Positions 55,830 through 64,000 of a stretch of DNA of 64,000 bases are shown in pieces. Within the stretch, counting starts at the first letter, position 1. Every line of letters starts with the position of its first letter. The DNA is from CAYRSS01 sp964426945 (GTDB taxonomy: Bacteria > Planctomycetota > Phycisphaerae > UBA1845): positions 124,001 through 188,000 of the forward strand of contig CAYRSS010000001.1 of assembly GCA_964426945.1 (NCBI GenBank), written 5' to 3'. A model generated the notes under the pieces. It ran no database searches and was not told the DNA's origin. It saw only the letters and a program-made list of their open reading frames with translations. A program made the position numbers and the translations under genes.

Positions 55830-57725
55830 ATGCCAGGTTTCAAGCGAACCGTGAGCCACGCGGGACAGGTCGGTCGAGGGATTCGGGGTCGTTGGGCGGG
55901 GCTGATCTCGCGCGCGGCGGTCGCGGCTGTGATGGTCTGGGCGCTGCTGCCCTCGGGGTGCAACAAGGACGCCGACCAGGGCGACGCCAATGAGTCCGGC
56001 CCGGCAGCCACGGCGCGACCCGCTGCCGGTGATAAATCCGTCGACCTTTCCAAGCCGTTTGCGGTGCCTTCGCCAGATCTGTCGAAGCTGCGGCCCGTCA
56101 TGCGGGAGACATTGGAGGCGGCACTGGCCGCGGCGCGCCAGAACCCCGCGGACACGGCGAAGCTCGCCGAGGCCGGCATGCTCCTGTACGTGTTTCAGTA
56201 TCCGGCGGAAGCCGCCCCCTGTTTCGCCGAGGCGGCAAAGCGCGAGGCCGAGGAACTCCGCTGGCCCTACTACCTGGGACTGTCGCTGCAGGCGAGCGGA
56301 GCTCGCGCGCAGGCGGCGAAGGCTTTTGAGAGCGCGCTAGCGATCAATCCGGAGTACAGCGCCGCCGAGACCCGCCTCGGCGAGATGCTCCTCGACAGCG
56401 ACCCGAACCGTGCCGCGGCGAGATTTGAGAAGGCGCTTCAGATCGAGATCGGCAGCGCGCGAGCTCAGTATGGACTGGGACTTTGCGCGCTCAAGGCGGG
56501 TGACAAGACCAAGGCCGGCGAACGCTTCCGACAGGCGCTGACGATCCAGCCCGACTATCGCGAGGTCCACGCCGAAGTGGCCGAACTCGTCAGGGCCGAG
56601 GGCGACACAGCGAAGGCAGAGGAGCATCTCTCGGCTTCGGTAAACGGGCGGACGCCGGGTTACGCGAACGATCCGCTGGCCGACGACCTGATGCGCAAGG
56701 GACGCACCGCGGCGATCCTCACGGAGGTGGCCAGCGACCAGTTCGAGGCGGGCGAACTCTCGGACGCGTTGAACAGCCTCGTGCTGGCCACGCGTCTGGA
56801 CCCCAAGCACGCACCGACGTGGCGCATGCTGGGGCGCGTCTGGGCGGAGATGGCGGACCTCGGCAGCGCCGAGAGCGCGTACCGCCGGGCATTGGAACAG
56901 GCGCCGAACGATGCAGAGACGAAGGCGATGCTGGCCGACTGCCTGGGGTCGCAGCGCCGGCTCGACGAGGCGATGTCGCTGTTCGACGAGGCGGTGGCCA
57001 CCGACCCGGATCACCCGGGCGTCCTGTGGCGCAAAGGCCGGGTCCTGCGAATACAAGGCAAGGCGGACGAGGGCTTCGAGCTGGTGAAGCGGGCGGTGGA
57101 GCTCGCTCCGGCTGATCCCGATGCCCGGATGGTCTACGCCGATTTTCTTTACTTCAAAGGGGATCGAAACGCTGCGCTGCAACAGGTCGACGCGCTGCTG
57201 AAGCTCGCGCCGCGGGCCTGGCGTGGCTATCACCTCAAGGGCGGGATCCACTTGGAGCTCGGCGACAAGGAGGCGGCGCGGGCCGCGTGGCGCAAGCTTG
57301 TCGAGCTGGTGCCGGCGTTCGTGCCGGGCTACATGCAGCTGGTGGGGCTGGCGCTCTCTGCTGGGGATGCGGCGCAGGCGGAGGAACACCTGCGGCGCGG
57401 CCTGGTGCACGTCCCCAACTCGGCGCTGCTCTGTAACGCGCTGGCGTGGCGGCTCGCGGCTGCGGCGGATGCCGAGCGGCGCAAGCCGAATGAGGCGCTG
57501 CGCTACGCGGACCGGGCGTGCAAACTCACGGAACGCAACCCCGAAGCAATCTACCTCGACACACTCGCCGTGGTGTACGCCCAACTCGGGCGGTTCGAGG
57601 ACGCCGTGAACATCGAGCGGCAGGCGGTGGACCTTGCCCGGCAGCAGGGCTCGCCGGAACTGGCGGAGTACGAGGCGCGGCTCAAGATGTTCGAGAACAA
57701 AGAGGCCTACGTGGACAAATTCTAG
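55830..57725 (+). CDS. TPR-repeat lipoprotein
   Basis: The product is 631 residues. The signal peptide ends at the lipobox LLPSGC near residue 44, so it is probably lipid-anchored. About 14 TPR units follow, for example YYLGLSLQASGARAQAAKAFE, ARAQYGLGLCALKAGDKTKA and WRMLGRVWAEMADLGSAESA. TPRs mediate protein-protein contact. It is convergent with the DUF3052 gene and overlaps its stop by four bases. Confidence 0.85.
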   Translation: MPGFKRTVSHAGQVGRGIRGRWAGLISRAAVAAVMVWALLPSGCNKDADQGDANESGPAATARPAAGDKSVDLSKPFAVPSPDLSKLRPVMRETLEAALAAARQNPADTAKLAEAGMLLYVFQYPAEAAPCFAEAAKREAEELRWPYYLGLSLQASGARAQAAKAFESALAINPEYSAAETRLGEMLLDSDPNRAAARFEKALQIEIGSARAQYGLGLCALKAGDKTKAGERFRQALTIQPDYREVHAEVAELVRAEGDTAKAEEHLSASVNGRTPGYANDPLADDLMRKGRTAAILTEVASDQFEAGELSDALNSLVLATRLDPKHAPTWRMLGRVWAEMADLGSAESAYRRALEQAPNDAETKAMLADCLGSQRRLDEAMSLFDEAVATDPDHPGVLWRKGRVLRIQGKADEGFELVKRAVELAPADPDARMVYADFLYFKGDRNAALQQVDALLKLAPRAWRGYHLKGGIHLELGDKEAARAAWRKLVELVPAFVPGYMQLVGLALSAGDAAQAEEHLRRGLVHVPNSALLCNALAWRLAAAADAERRKPNEALRYADRACKLTERNPEAIYLDTLAVVYAQLGRFEDAVNIERQAVDLARQQGSPELAEYEARLKMFENKEAYVDKF

Positions 57726-58159
57726 CGGCTGGGCCTCTTCACCGACTTCGCCCCGCGATCAGCGCGTCGGCGGACAAACTTCAGGGCCGACCAGACGTCG
57801 TCCACAGCACAAACCTTCACGTCAACGAGACCGTTGTCGAGTCCGATGCGGCGCACGACGTCTTCGGTGAGGTCGGTCACCACCCCCGACGTGCGCTTCG
57901 GCCACGAAATCCACAGCATGCCTGAAGGCGCCAGCGCCCGGGCAAGGGCGGGGAAACGCTGGCGGAGCGGGGCGGCGCGTTCGAAGAACGCGTGAACCAG
58001 ATCGAGCGGCGCCGCCGCACGGGGGACGATCGTGACGGACGGTGGCAGTTCGCCGATCAGCCCGTGGTAATTATCCGGCGCCGCGCGGAGCAGCACTCGC
58101 TGCCCGGCAGCATAGCCCAGCTTCTTCACGAGCGGTGTTCCCGAGTATCCGGCCGGCAT
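57722..58159 (-). CDS. DUF3052 family protein
   Basis: The product is 145 residues from ATG 58159, preceded by AGGAAAGGG. The DUF3052 signature is clear: GYSGTPLVKKLGYAAGQRVL, LWISWPKRTSGVVTDLTED and VKVCAVDDVWSALKF. The function is unknown. It is the last of three - strand genes (lipoprotein, MazG-like, DUF3052). Confidence 0.88.
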   Translation of the reverse strand: MPAGYSGTPLVKKLGYAAGQRVLLRAAPDNYHGLIGELPPSVTIVPRAAAPLDLVHAFFERAAPLRQRFPALARALAPSGMLWISWPKRTSGVVTDLTEDVVRRIGLDNGLVDVKVCAVDDVWSALKFVRRRADRGAKSVKRPSR

Positions 58160-58203
58160 GGCGGGCGGCCCTTTCCTGGCGATGCCAGCGACCTCGTACA
58201 ACG

Positions 58204-58497
58204 CTACGGCTTCTCGTTGCATGTGCAGACGAACAGGCCGCAGCCGGGGCACCCCGAGCCGTACTTCTTCTCGAGCGCGGCGGTCAGGTCAACGTCGGTA
58301 ATGTTCGCCAGCGTGGCGAGCCAGGCGAGCACGTCGGCGAACTCGAGTTCGAGCTCTTCGTGCGTTCCTTCCCGCAGGGCGGCGGCCAGTTCGCCGACTT
58401 CTTCGGAGAGCCAGAGAAATGTCGCCGGCGCGCCGCGCTCCCGGTCCTTGGCGCTGTACATTTTTTCGATCAAAGCCTGGAAATCTTTGAGCGTCAT
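58204..58497 (-). CDS. MazG-like nucleotide pyrophosphohydrolase domain protein
   Basis: The product is 97 residues from ATG 58497, with CAGGAGT five bases upstream. The all-alpha MazG-type fold has the metal-binding pattern EEVGELAAAL and EFADVLAWLATLANI, with ExxE and D residues. The C-terminus ends in a CPGC-x-LFVCTC pair of Cys motifs, which is unusual and may bind zinc. It is likely a small NTP pyrophosphatase of the EA59 or tandem MazG type. Confidence 0.85.
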   Translation of the reverse strand: MTLKDFQALIEKMYSAKDRERGAPATFLWLSEEVGELAAALREGTHEELELEFADVLAWLATLANITDVDLTAALEKKYGSGCPGCGLFVCTCNEKP

Positions 58498-58516
58498 GGC
58501 GACTCCTGCGCGCGGC

Positions 58517-59563
58517 TCAGGGTTCGGCGGGCTGCTCGGCATCCGCGAGGGGGAACAACTCGTACAGCACAGCCTCGCCAGGGCGAAGTTCGAACTCGAA
58601 GTGAATTCGGCCCTGGCTGGCCTCGCGCACCTCCCCCGGCAGGCCGGCGGGGCTTGTGGGAACCACTACGGCGCGGGCATGGCCGGGCGGAAAGTCTTCC
58701 GCGGCGAGGGCGTAGCGCTCACGCAGGTACCGCGAATCCGCGGCGTTAAGCACGAGAAGGTAATGGCGGCCACCGCCGGTGAAGCCGACGATCTCACCTT
58801 CGTCGGGCCATGAGGGCGGCGGGACCAGTCGGCGGGCCTCCAGTCCGAACAGGCGCGGTCCCCAGGCCCGCGCCCTCCCGAGCGTCGCCTGCACGGCGCT
58901 GGCTCGGGCCGAGTCCGTGCCGTCGACCAGCACCTGCATCGCGGACGTGGGGTGCTCGAAGAGGACGCCGGCGGCGCGCCCCTCGGCCAAGGCGCGATGG
59001 TACTGCCGAAGGAGGTGCTCCGTCAGCGACGCCGTTGGGGTCGCCGGATCACCGAGGTCAATGGTGGCGAGGACGGCGGGGCCGCCACCGCGATCCGCAA
59101 CACCGGGCACCCGGATCAGCCGGGAATCGCCGAGGACGGCCGATCGCGACCGGGCCTGGGCGGCAGGGGAGTACCCGAGTGGGATGGCCGCGCCGGCGAA
59201 CGGTCCGGTCGGCCCGGCGGGAATGTCGCCGAGGCCCCAGCGGACGACGCGCTGACCTTCGCGGGTAGGCGCTGCGACCAGCTGGAGGTCCGCCGTTGCT
59301 GCCGCACGCGCGAGCTCACCGATGCTGGCGTCCTGGGCCACGTCCGCTGAGATCAGCAGGCCATCAACGCCCAGCCGGCGCAGCCGCGACAGTTCATCGG
59401 AGGCAACCTCGCCGGCGCCGGATCCCATCGCGTGCTGCGAGAGAATCCAGTATCGCGCCGCGTGCGGCGCCTGACCGGGCGCCTGGCAGCCGCCGAGGAG
59501 CGCAAGGGTCGCAATGAGGAGCCGCCTGAGGCCGCGGGCGCGGTTGACCGACCGGCACGCCAC
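58517..59563 (-). CDS. Lipoprotein with a possible TIM-barrel domain, unknown
   Basis: I do not recognise this 348-residue protein. GTG 59563 gives a short signal with the lipobox LLGGC; ATG 59635 has a better GGAG but would overlap the divergent gene start. The mature region begins YWILSQHAM, then SRLRRLGVDGLLIS and further beta-alpha repeats like a TIM barrel, with a beta-rich C-terminal part. No catalytic acid pair was recognised. It is first in a three-gene - strand set. Confidence 0.6.
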   Translation of the reverse strand: MACRSVNRARGLRRLLIATLALLGGCQAPGQAPHAARYWILSQHAMGSGAGEVASDELSRLRRLGVDGLLISADVAQDASIGELARAAATADLQLVAAPTREGQRVVRWGLGDIPAGPTGPFAGAAIPLGYSPAAQARSRSAVLGDSRLIRVPGVADRGGGPAVLATIDLGDPATPTASLTEHLLRQYHRALAEGRAAGVLFEHPTSAMQVLVDGTDSARASAVQATLGRARAWGPRLFGLEARRLVPPPSWPDEGEIVGFTGGGRHYLLVLNAADSRYLRERYALAAEDFPPGHARAVVVPTSPAGLPGEVREASQGRIHFEFELRPGEAVLYELFPLADAEQPAEP

Positions 59564-59620
59564 GCGGTACGCTGCCGCGTCGTGGCGAGCGGGGAAACTG
59601 CACGGAGGCACAGGCGGCCG

Positions 59621-60238
59621 ATGCTGGTTCGACATGTAGGCTCCGCGGGGGTTCTGGCGATCGCGCTGCTTGCGGCGGGATGCGCTTCGCGCTCCGCCGC
59701 CCCTGACGAGGCGGCGCGCCAGGAGGTCCTGCGGCTTCTGATGCCCAGCCGCATCGAGATCGTCGAGCCGTTTGCCCGCCTTCGGAGCTTCGACGACAGC
59801 GCGACGCCCAATGGTATCGAGCTTCTGATTCGGGCTGTCAACTACCTCGGCGACCCGGGGTTGATGCTCGTGGGCGATGTGCGGGTCGAGCTGTTTTCCT
59901 ATGTACCGGCGACGGCCGATCACAAGGGGATCCAGATCGACCGGTGGGACGTGCCGCTGCGTACGCGGGCAGACCAGGAGCGTTACTGGAACCAGCTCAC
60001 ACAGATGTACGAGTTTCTGCTGCGGGTCAACACGACGCGGCTTCCCGAGGCCGACAAGTACGTGGTCCTCGTGACGTACCGTTCGCCCCTGGGCGAGTTT
60101 TATACCGACGAGTTCGTCATCAGCTACAGCGAGTTCCGCGGCCCGTCGCGCGGCGGCCCGACGGCGCTTCGGCCGCATCGACTGCCCGTTCGTGCGGGCC
60201 CGCCAGCGACGTTCGCGGGAGAGGAGAGCGAATCGTGA
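59621..60238 (+). CDS. Conserved lipoprotein, unknown
   Basis: The product is 205 residues from ATG 59621. A signal ends at LLAAGC, a typical lipobox. The mature part has a helical start (AARQEVLRLLMP) then beta-strands including IEIVEPFARLRSF and VRVELFSYVP, and ends with an Arg/Pro-rich tail. I do not recognise the family. Its stop overlaps the start of the next lipoprotein gene by four bases (GTGA). Confidence 0.7.
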   Translation: MLVRHVGSAGVLAIALLAAGCASRSAAPDEAARQEVLRLLMPSRIEIVEPFARLRSFDDSATPNGIELLIRAVNYLGDPGLMLVGDVRVELFSYVPATADHKGIQIDRWDVPLRTRADQERYWNQLTQMYEFLLRVNTTRLPEADKYVVLVTYRSPLGEFYTDEFVISYSEFRGPSRGGPTALRPHRLPVRAGPPATFAGEESES

Positions 60239-60549
60239 TCAAGCGTGTGTGGAGGCGTCAGGCGTTCGCAGGCCTGGCGGCGGCGTGCCTGGTCATGTGG
60301 CTGGGTGGCTGCGCCAAGGACCGGTTGACGTTCGAGGGGTACAGCTCGATTCAGACCCACAAGACCACCCGCACGGAGGTGGAGGACTCGCTCGGGAAGC
60401 CGTCCTCTCAGGCGGGCAACCAGTGGATCTACTCCCGCTTCGACAAGGGGCTGGAGGTCATCATCACCTTCGACGGCTCCGGGGTGGTGTCGCGGAAGAT
60501 GTGGGTCGATCCGGCCACCTGGGACGACTCCGCCAAGACCCCCTCGTAG
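60235..60549 (+). CDS. Small BamE/OmlA-like lipoprotein
   Basis: The product is 104 residues from GTG 60235, with GGAGAG upstream. A signal ends at WLGGC. The mature part has IQTHKTTRTEVEDSLGKPSSQ and a WIYSRFD-x-GLEVIITFD strand pair, matching the short alpha-beta fold of SmpA/OmlA/BamE proteins. A role in outer-membrane assembly is inferred from that fold. It is translationally coupled to the lipoprotein before it. Confidence 0.68.
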   Translation: MIKRVWRRQAFAGLAAACLVMWLGGCAKDRLTFEGYSSIQTHKTTRTEVEDSLGKPSSQAGNQWIYSRFDKGLEVIITFDGSGVVSRKMWVDPATWDDSAKTPS

Positions 60550-60634
60550 CCCCGCCCCGGGCGAAAAAGTGGACCGGCGGTTCATCTCTGAGCCGACCCG
60601 GCCGATAAAGCGCCCTGCGGCGCAAAACTTCCGT

Positions 60635-60644
60635 CAAGCTCTTG
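60635..60644. repeat. Palindromic repeat CAAGCTCTTG, copy 1
   Basis: CAAG-CT-CTTG is a palindrome interrupted by two bases. Its end overlaps the -35 box of the fusA promoter. An identical copy lies 38 bases downstream. Confidence 0.6.
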
Positions 60645-60670
60645 ATTTAGGGTGTAGCGGCGGTTAATGT
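60642..60670 (+). promoter_or_regulatory. Sigma70-type promoter of fusA
   Basis: TTGATT (60642-60647) and TAATGT (60665-60670) are separated by 17 bases. Each matches four of six positions. The leader to ATG 60870 would be about 195 bases. Confidence 0.55.
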
Positions 60671-60672
60671 CC

Positions 60673-60682
60673 CAAGCTCTTG
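60673..60682. repeat. Palindromic repeat CAAGCTCTTG, copy 2
   Basis: This is the second copy of the interrupted palindrome, just downstream of the -10 box where transcription would begin. Binding here would block initiation. Confidence 0.6.
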
Positions 60683-60869
60683 CGTAGTCGGCGGAAGCCT
60701 TCTGCGCATTCCTTGGACCCGGTTTCCGCGGTCCCGCTTCACGGGGGCGTGATCCCAAAGGTGTAGTCTCGCGACAGGTGTCGGCCCGACCGGGGTCGCT
60801 TTGCACCCCGGGCTTGGTGCGACCGCAAAACAGGCAGCGGTTCGCGGGCCCAGATCGAGTGCGTCAGCC

Positions 60870-62963
60870 ATGGATAGCCTCAGCAACATCCGCAATATCG
60901 GGATCATCGCCCACATCGACTCCGGCAAGACGACGCTGACCGAGCGCATGCTGTTTTACGCCGGCCGCATTCACCGCATGCAGGAGGTGAAGGGCCGCGA
61001 CGGCGGTGCGACGATGGACTTCATGGAGCTGGAGCGCGAGCGCGGCATCACCATCCAGTCGGCCGCGACGCAGATCCAGTGGGAAGATAAGGCCATCAAC
61101 ATCATCGACACCCCCGGCCACGTGGACTTCACGGTGGAGGTCGAGCGTTCGCTGCGCGTGCTGGACGGCGCCGTGCTGGTGCTTTGCGGCGTGGCGGGCG
61201 TGCAGTCGCAGTCGATCACGGTTGACCGGCAGATGGGTCGCTACCGCGTGCCGCGTCTGGCGTTCATCAACAAGCTCGACCGCGTCGGGGCTGACCCTGC
61301 ACGCGTGGCGAGCGAGCTCGAGTCGAAGCTGGGTCACGTGGCGGTTCCGCTGCAGATCCCCATGGGTGCTTCCGAGCACTTCGCCGGCGTCATCGACCTG
61401 ATCAAGATGAAAGCGATCTACTTCACCGGCAAGGACGGTGAAGACATCGAGGAGAAGGACATCCCGGCAGAGTTCGCCGAGGAAGCCAAGCGGGCTCGCA
61501 GCGGTCTGCTTGACACGGTCAGTCTCTACGACGACCAGCTGATGGAGACGATGCTCGAGCATGATGCCCCGAGCGAGGAGCTTATCCACGCCGCCGTCCG
61601 CAGGGCAACGATCGCCCGCGAAATCACGCCGGTGCTGCTCGGGACGGCCTATCGCAACAAGGGCGTGCAGCTGCTGCTGGACGCCGTAACGATGTACCTC
61701 CCCTCGCCGATCGACCGCGTCGCCTACGCCAAGGACAACGCGAACGAGGGCGCGGAAATCACGATCACGGCCGACACGGAGGCGCCGCTGGTCGCGATGG
61801 CGTTCAAGCTGGTGGATGAGCCGTTCGGCCAGATCACCTACACGCGCATCTACCAGGGCGTCATGCGCCGCGGCAAGCAGTACAAGAATTCGCGCACCGG
61901 CCATTCCCAGCGTATCGGCCGCATCTACCGGATGCACGCCGAGAAGAAGGAAGACATCGAATTCGCCTCGGCCGGCGACATCGTCGGCGTTCTCGGCATT
62001 GACTGTGCATCGGGCGACACCTTCTGCGATACCGACATCAACGTCTCACTCGAGAGCATTCACGTTGCCGAGCCGGTGATCTCCATCGCCATCACGGCGG
62101 AGCGCAGCAGCGACCGCGACCAGATCAGCAAGGCGCTGACCCGCTTCTGCAAGGAGGATCCGACGTTCCACGCGCGTCACGATGACGCGACCGGCGAGAC
62201 GATCCTGTCGGGCATGGGCGAGCTTCACCTCGACGTATACGTCGAGCGCATGAAGCGCGAGTACAAGGTCAACGTCCAGGTCGGCCAGCCGAAGGTGAGC
62301 TACCGCGAGGCGCCTTCGCAGGAAACGCCCTACAACTACAAGCACAAGAAGCAGACGGGCGGCTCAGGCCAGTACGCCCACGTCGTGGGCAAGCTGGTCC
62401 CGCTCCCGCTGGACGGCGGCAAGGACTACGAATTCGAGAACGTCGTCGTCGGTGGTCGCATCCCGACGGAGTACATTCCGTCGGTCGACAAGGGCTTCCA
62501 GATGGCCCGCGGCCAGGGGCCGCTGGCCGGCTTCGAAGTCGTCGGTGTGAAGATGGTCCTCGAGGACGGCTCCTCGCACGCGGTCGACTCGTCCGACCTG
62601 GCGTTCCAGCTCTGTGCCCGCTCGGCGTTCAGGGAGGCGATGCTGGCCTCCAAGCCGATCCTGCTTGAGCCGATCATGAAGGTCGAGATCGAGACGCCCA
62701 CCCAGTTCCAAGGCGGCGTGTCCGGCGACGTTTCGTCGCGTCGCGGGATCATCGTCAACACCGAGATGAAGCCCAACGCGACGATCATCACCGCCGAGGT
62801 GCCCCTCGCGAGCATGTTCGGCTACTCGACCGATCTTCGCAGCCTCTCGCAGGGCCAGGCGAGCTTCAGCATGGAGTTCCACTGCTACCGTCGGGCTCCC
62901 GGCACGGTGCAGGAGGAAGTCGTGGCCAAGGTCCGCAAGGAGAAGGAAGCCGCGAAGAAGTAG
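60870..62963 (+). CDS. fusA: Elongation factor G
   Basis: The product is 697 residues from ATG 60870; a longer frame to 60801 lacks EF-G sequence. G1 is HIDSGKTT near residues 14-21, the switch I region is GATMDFMELERERGITIQSA, G3 is DTPGH, and G4 is NKLD. The five EF-G domains are complete, ending with a Lys-rich tail. It catalyses ribosome translocation. The Ser in HIDSGKTT and the ERGITIQSA form resemble mitochondrial EF-G1 and the spirochaete/planctomycete/deltaproteobacterial EF-G group. No S7, S12 or tuf gene is beside it, unlike the usual str operon. Confidence 0.96.
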   Translation: MDSLSNIRNIGIIAHIDSGKTTLTERMLFYAGRIHRMQEVKGRDGGATMDFMELERERGITIQSAATQIQWEDKAINIIDTPGHVDFTVEVERSLRVLDGAVLVLCGVAGVQSQSITVDRQMGRYRVPRLAFINKLDRVGADPARVASELESKLGHVAVPLQIPMGASEHFAGVIDLIKMKAIYFTGKDGEDIEEKDIPAEFAEEAKRARSGLLDTVSLYDDQLMETMLEHDAPSEELIHAAVRRATIAREITPVLLGTAYRNKGVQLLLDAVTMYLPSPIDRVAYAKDNANEGAEITITADTEAPLVAMAFKLVDEPFGQITYTRIYQGVMRRGKQYKNSRTGHSQRIGRIYRMHAEKKEDIEFASAGDIVGVLGIDCASGDTFCDTDINVSLESIHVAEPVISIAITAERSSDRDQISKALTRFCKEDPTFHARHDDATGETILSGMGELHLDVYVERMKREYKVNVQVGQPKVSYREAPSQETPYNYKHKKQTGGSGQYAHVVGKLVPLPLDGGKDYEFENVVVGGRIPTEYIPSVDKGFQMARGQGPLAGFEVVGVKMVLEDGSSHAVDSSDLAFQLCARSAFREAMLASKPILLEPIMKVEIETPTQFQGGVSGDVSSRRGIIVNTEMKPNATIITAEVPLASMFGYSTDLRSLSQGQASFSMEFHCYRRAPGTVQEEVVAKVRKEKEAAKK

Positions 62964-63084
62964 GCCGACTTGACGACCGCGCCGGCTTGTCGGCGGGTTC
63001 CTTCGCCCCTCAACAATACATGGGCGGCGGCGCTTTTGCCCCCGCGGCACTGCTCTTTTCTTCCCGTTCTTCGCGCGAGCTCGA

Positions 63085-63630
63085 CTACGGGCTGACCGTG
63101 AAATCGAGCTTCGAGATCGTCACCGTGGCGTCGGTCGGCGACTCGACGCGGATGCAGCCGGTGAAGGAGCCGCTGTTGATCAGGTCGACCGTCGTGCGGC
63201 GCAGGGCGACGGTGGAGGGGCTGACCTCCTCGATCGTACCGTCCTCCGCAACGCCAACCTCAAAGGGACCGTACTCGTCGCCGCCTCCGCAGACCGTGGC
63301 GATGTCGTCAGCGCCGCCGATCCACACGGTGACCGTCAGCGTGTTCACAACCTGCGCGGCGACGGTGCCTTTCGCGTCTGTGGTATCGGCTGCCTCGAAG
63401 GTGATGGCGTCGGGGTCGAGGCGCATCGTGCCGCCCGAGATGTCCGGCGCGTCCGCGGCGGTCAGCGTGAACTGGTTCTGCACCGGCTGGCCGCCCGTGA
63501 TCACGAACGTGTCCTGCCCGGTGGGCAGTTCAAACGACAAGGGGATGCGGATGATCGAGGCGCAGCCCCCGAACATGACCATTCCCGTTGCACCGGCCGC
63601 CAGCGTCGCCATCCAGGTCTTGCGCGTCAT
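63085..63630 (-). CDS. Beta-rich lipoprotein, unknown
   Basis: I do not recognise this 181-residue protein. CGGAGAA precedes ATG 63630. A signal ends in the lipobox MFGGC. The rest is mostly beta-strands with an Ala/Thr/Val composition and a few cysteines (ATVCGGG and TGCIRV). It may be a small outer-membrane-associated lipoprotein. Confidence 0.65.
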   Translation of the reverse strand: MTRKTWMATLAAGATGMVMFGGCASIIRIPLSFELPTGQDTFVITGGQPVQNQFTLTAADAPDISGGTMRLDPDAITFEAADTTDAKGTVAAQVVNTLTVTVWIGGADDIATVCGGGDEYGPFEVGVAEDGTIEEVSPSTVALRRTTVDLINSGSFTGCIRVESPTDATVTISKLDFTVSP

Positions 63631-63868
63631 GCTAATTCTCCGTCCATGGTGAACTCGTTGATGCTCGGGCGACGGCGCGAGCCGCCTCCCGTCTTATCCA
63701 TGCTGCCTGGGCTGTATGCCCCGCAAAGAGTGTATCGGCCCTTCGCGGCGGAGTCGTCCGGCCGAATCCAATCCGCCCGATCGCGCCGCCGTCTGACGCG
63801 GGCCGACGACTGCTCCGTTCCATCCTACATCCGCGCGAGTGGGCAGGTAAGCGCTTCACAGGCGGGCG

Positions 63869-64000
63869 CTACTCCACGGCCTGGAGGGTCACCTTGACGG
63901 TCTCCTGCTTGCCGCCCCGGTTGACGGTCACCTCCACCGTCTGGCCGACCTCGTAGTTGTCCAGTGCGTCGAGGAGGGCGTTCTGCGTCGGTGTGGGTTT
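63869..64000 (-). CDS. C-terminal end of a PDZ-domain protein, probably an HtrA-type protease (partial)
   Basis: Only the last 43 residues are in the window; the gene continues beyond the right edge. The segment LLDALDNYEVGQTVEV then VTVNRGGKQETVKVTL matches the last helix and strands of a PDZ domain as found at the end of HtrA/DegP serine proteases. The protease part is not visible, so the assignment is tentative. Confidence 0.6.
   Translation of the reverse strand, partial: KPTPTQNALLDALDNYEVGQTVEVTVNRGGKQETVKVTLQAVE

Larger units (their letters stand above)
60550..60869 (+). other. Intergenic region upstream of fusA
   Basis: This is a 320-base gap without a gene. It contains the fusA promoter, two copies of CAAGCTCTTG and GC-rich stretches. 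No tRNA or ribosomal protein gene was recognised. Confidence 0.7.

Noticed and set aside
62980..62995. Five-base hairpin after fusA as a terminator
   Set aside because: The stem is short and there is no T tract.

Overview
The window is a high-GC bacterial chromosome segment with dense gene packing and many ATGA/GTGA/TGATG overlaps. The gene content points to a planctomycete, most likely near Phycisphaerae. The signs are a flagellar fli/flh operon with FlhF, FlhG and FliA; a secreted protein ending in a planctomycete-style dockerin; a pilin-like protein carrying an Asp-rich repeat; an EF-G with the HIDSGKTT G1 motif shared by mitochondrial and spirochaete/planctomycete EF-G; and a Ton/Tol-like ExbB-ExbD-ExbD operon with VWA and TPR partners. 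No rRNA, tRNA, CRISPR array, phage or insertion sequence was recognised. The taxonomy is inference from gene content only.

Layout. 1-10.5 kb: one + strand flagellar operon (end of a fliL-like gene, fliN, fliO, fliP, fliQ, fliR, flhB, flhA, flhF, flhG, a small membrane protein, fliA) closed by a strong intrinsic terminator at 10449-10495. 10.5-17.3 kb: a - strand operon (MFS-acyltransferase fusion, pgi, fused aroD-aroE, aroK, a ketosynthase-like protein without catalytic Cys). 17.5-22.8 kb: two exported peptidyl-prolyl isomerases, queD, a Cys/Lys-rich exported repeat protein, and a PilX-like/YWTD beta-propeller fusion. 22.8-28.7 kb: mnmG, then a signalling locus (HTH-receiver fusion, HDOD histidine kinase, degenerate receiver with coiled coil).

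28.8-37.4 kb: two ABC-2 export modules on the - strand, the second with a permease fused to a CPBP protease, around a + strand pair (anchored protein and purU). 37.6-42.1 kb: fumC, convergent with a large secreted PQQ-type sugar dehydrogenase/PKD/discoidin-like/dockerin protein. 42.3-48.9 kb: a six-gene - strand operon (VWA, export-signal protein, ExbB, ExbD, ExbD, 918-residue helical-repeat protein) behind a good sigma70-type promoter. 49.2-60.5 kb: mixed envelope and housekeeping genes (YgiQ radical SAM, AbgT transporter, DUF2752/DUF4190 pair, YjdF-like, TPR lipoprotein, DUF3052, MazG-like, several lipoproteins). 60.6-64 kb: fusA with a recognisable promoter, a lipoprotein, and the C-terminal end of a PDZ protein.

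The flagellar genes together build the type III export gate (FliPQR-FlhAB with FliO), the switch (FliN), the placement GTPase/ATPase (FlhF/FlhG) and the late-gene sigma factor (FliA). The best candidates for something undescribed are the VWA-ExbB-ExbD-ExbD-TPR operon, the six-module Cys-rich exported protein, the pilin/beta-propeller fusion, and the three-gene signalling locus with its degenerate receiver. Most starts were chosen by Shine-Dalgarno spacing, signal peptide position and promoter position; alternatives are given where they matter.
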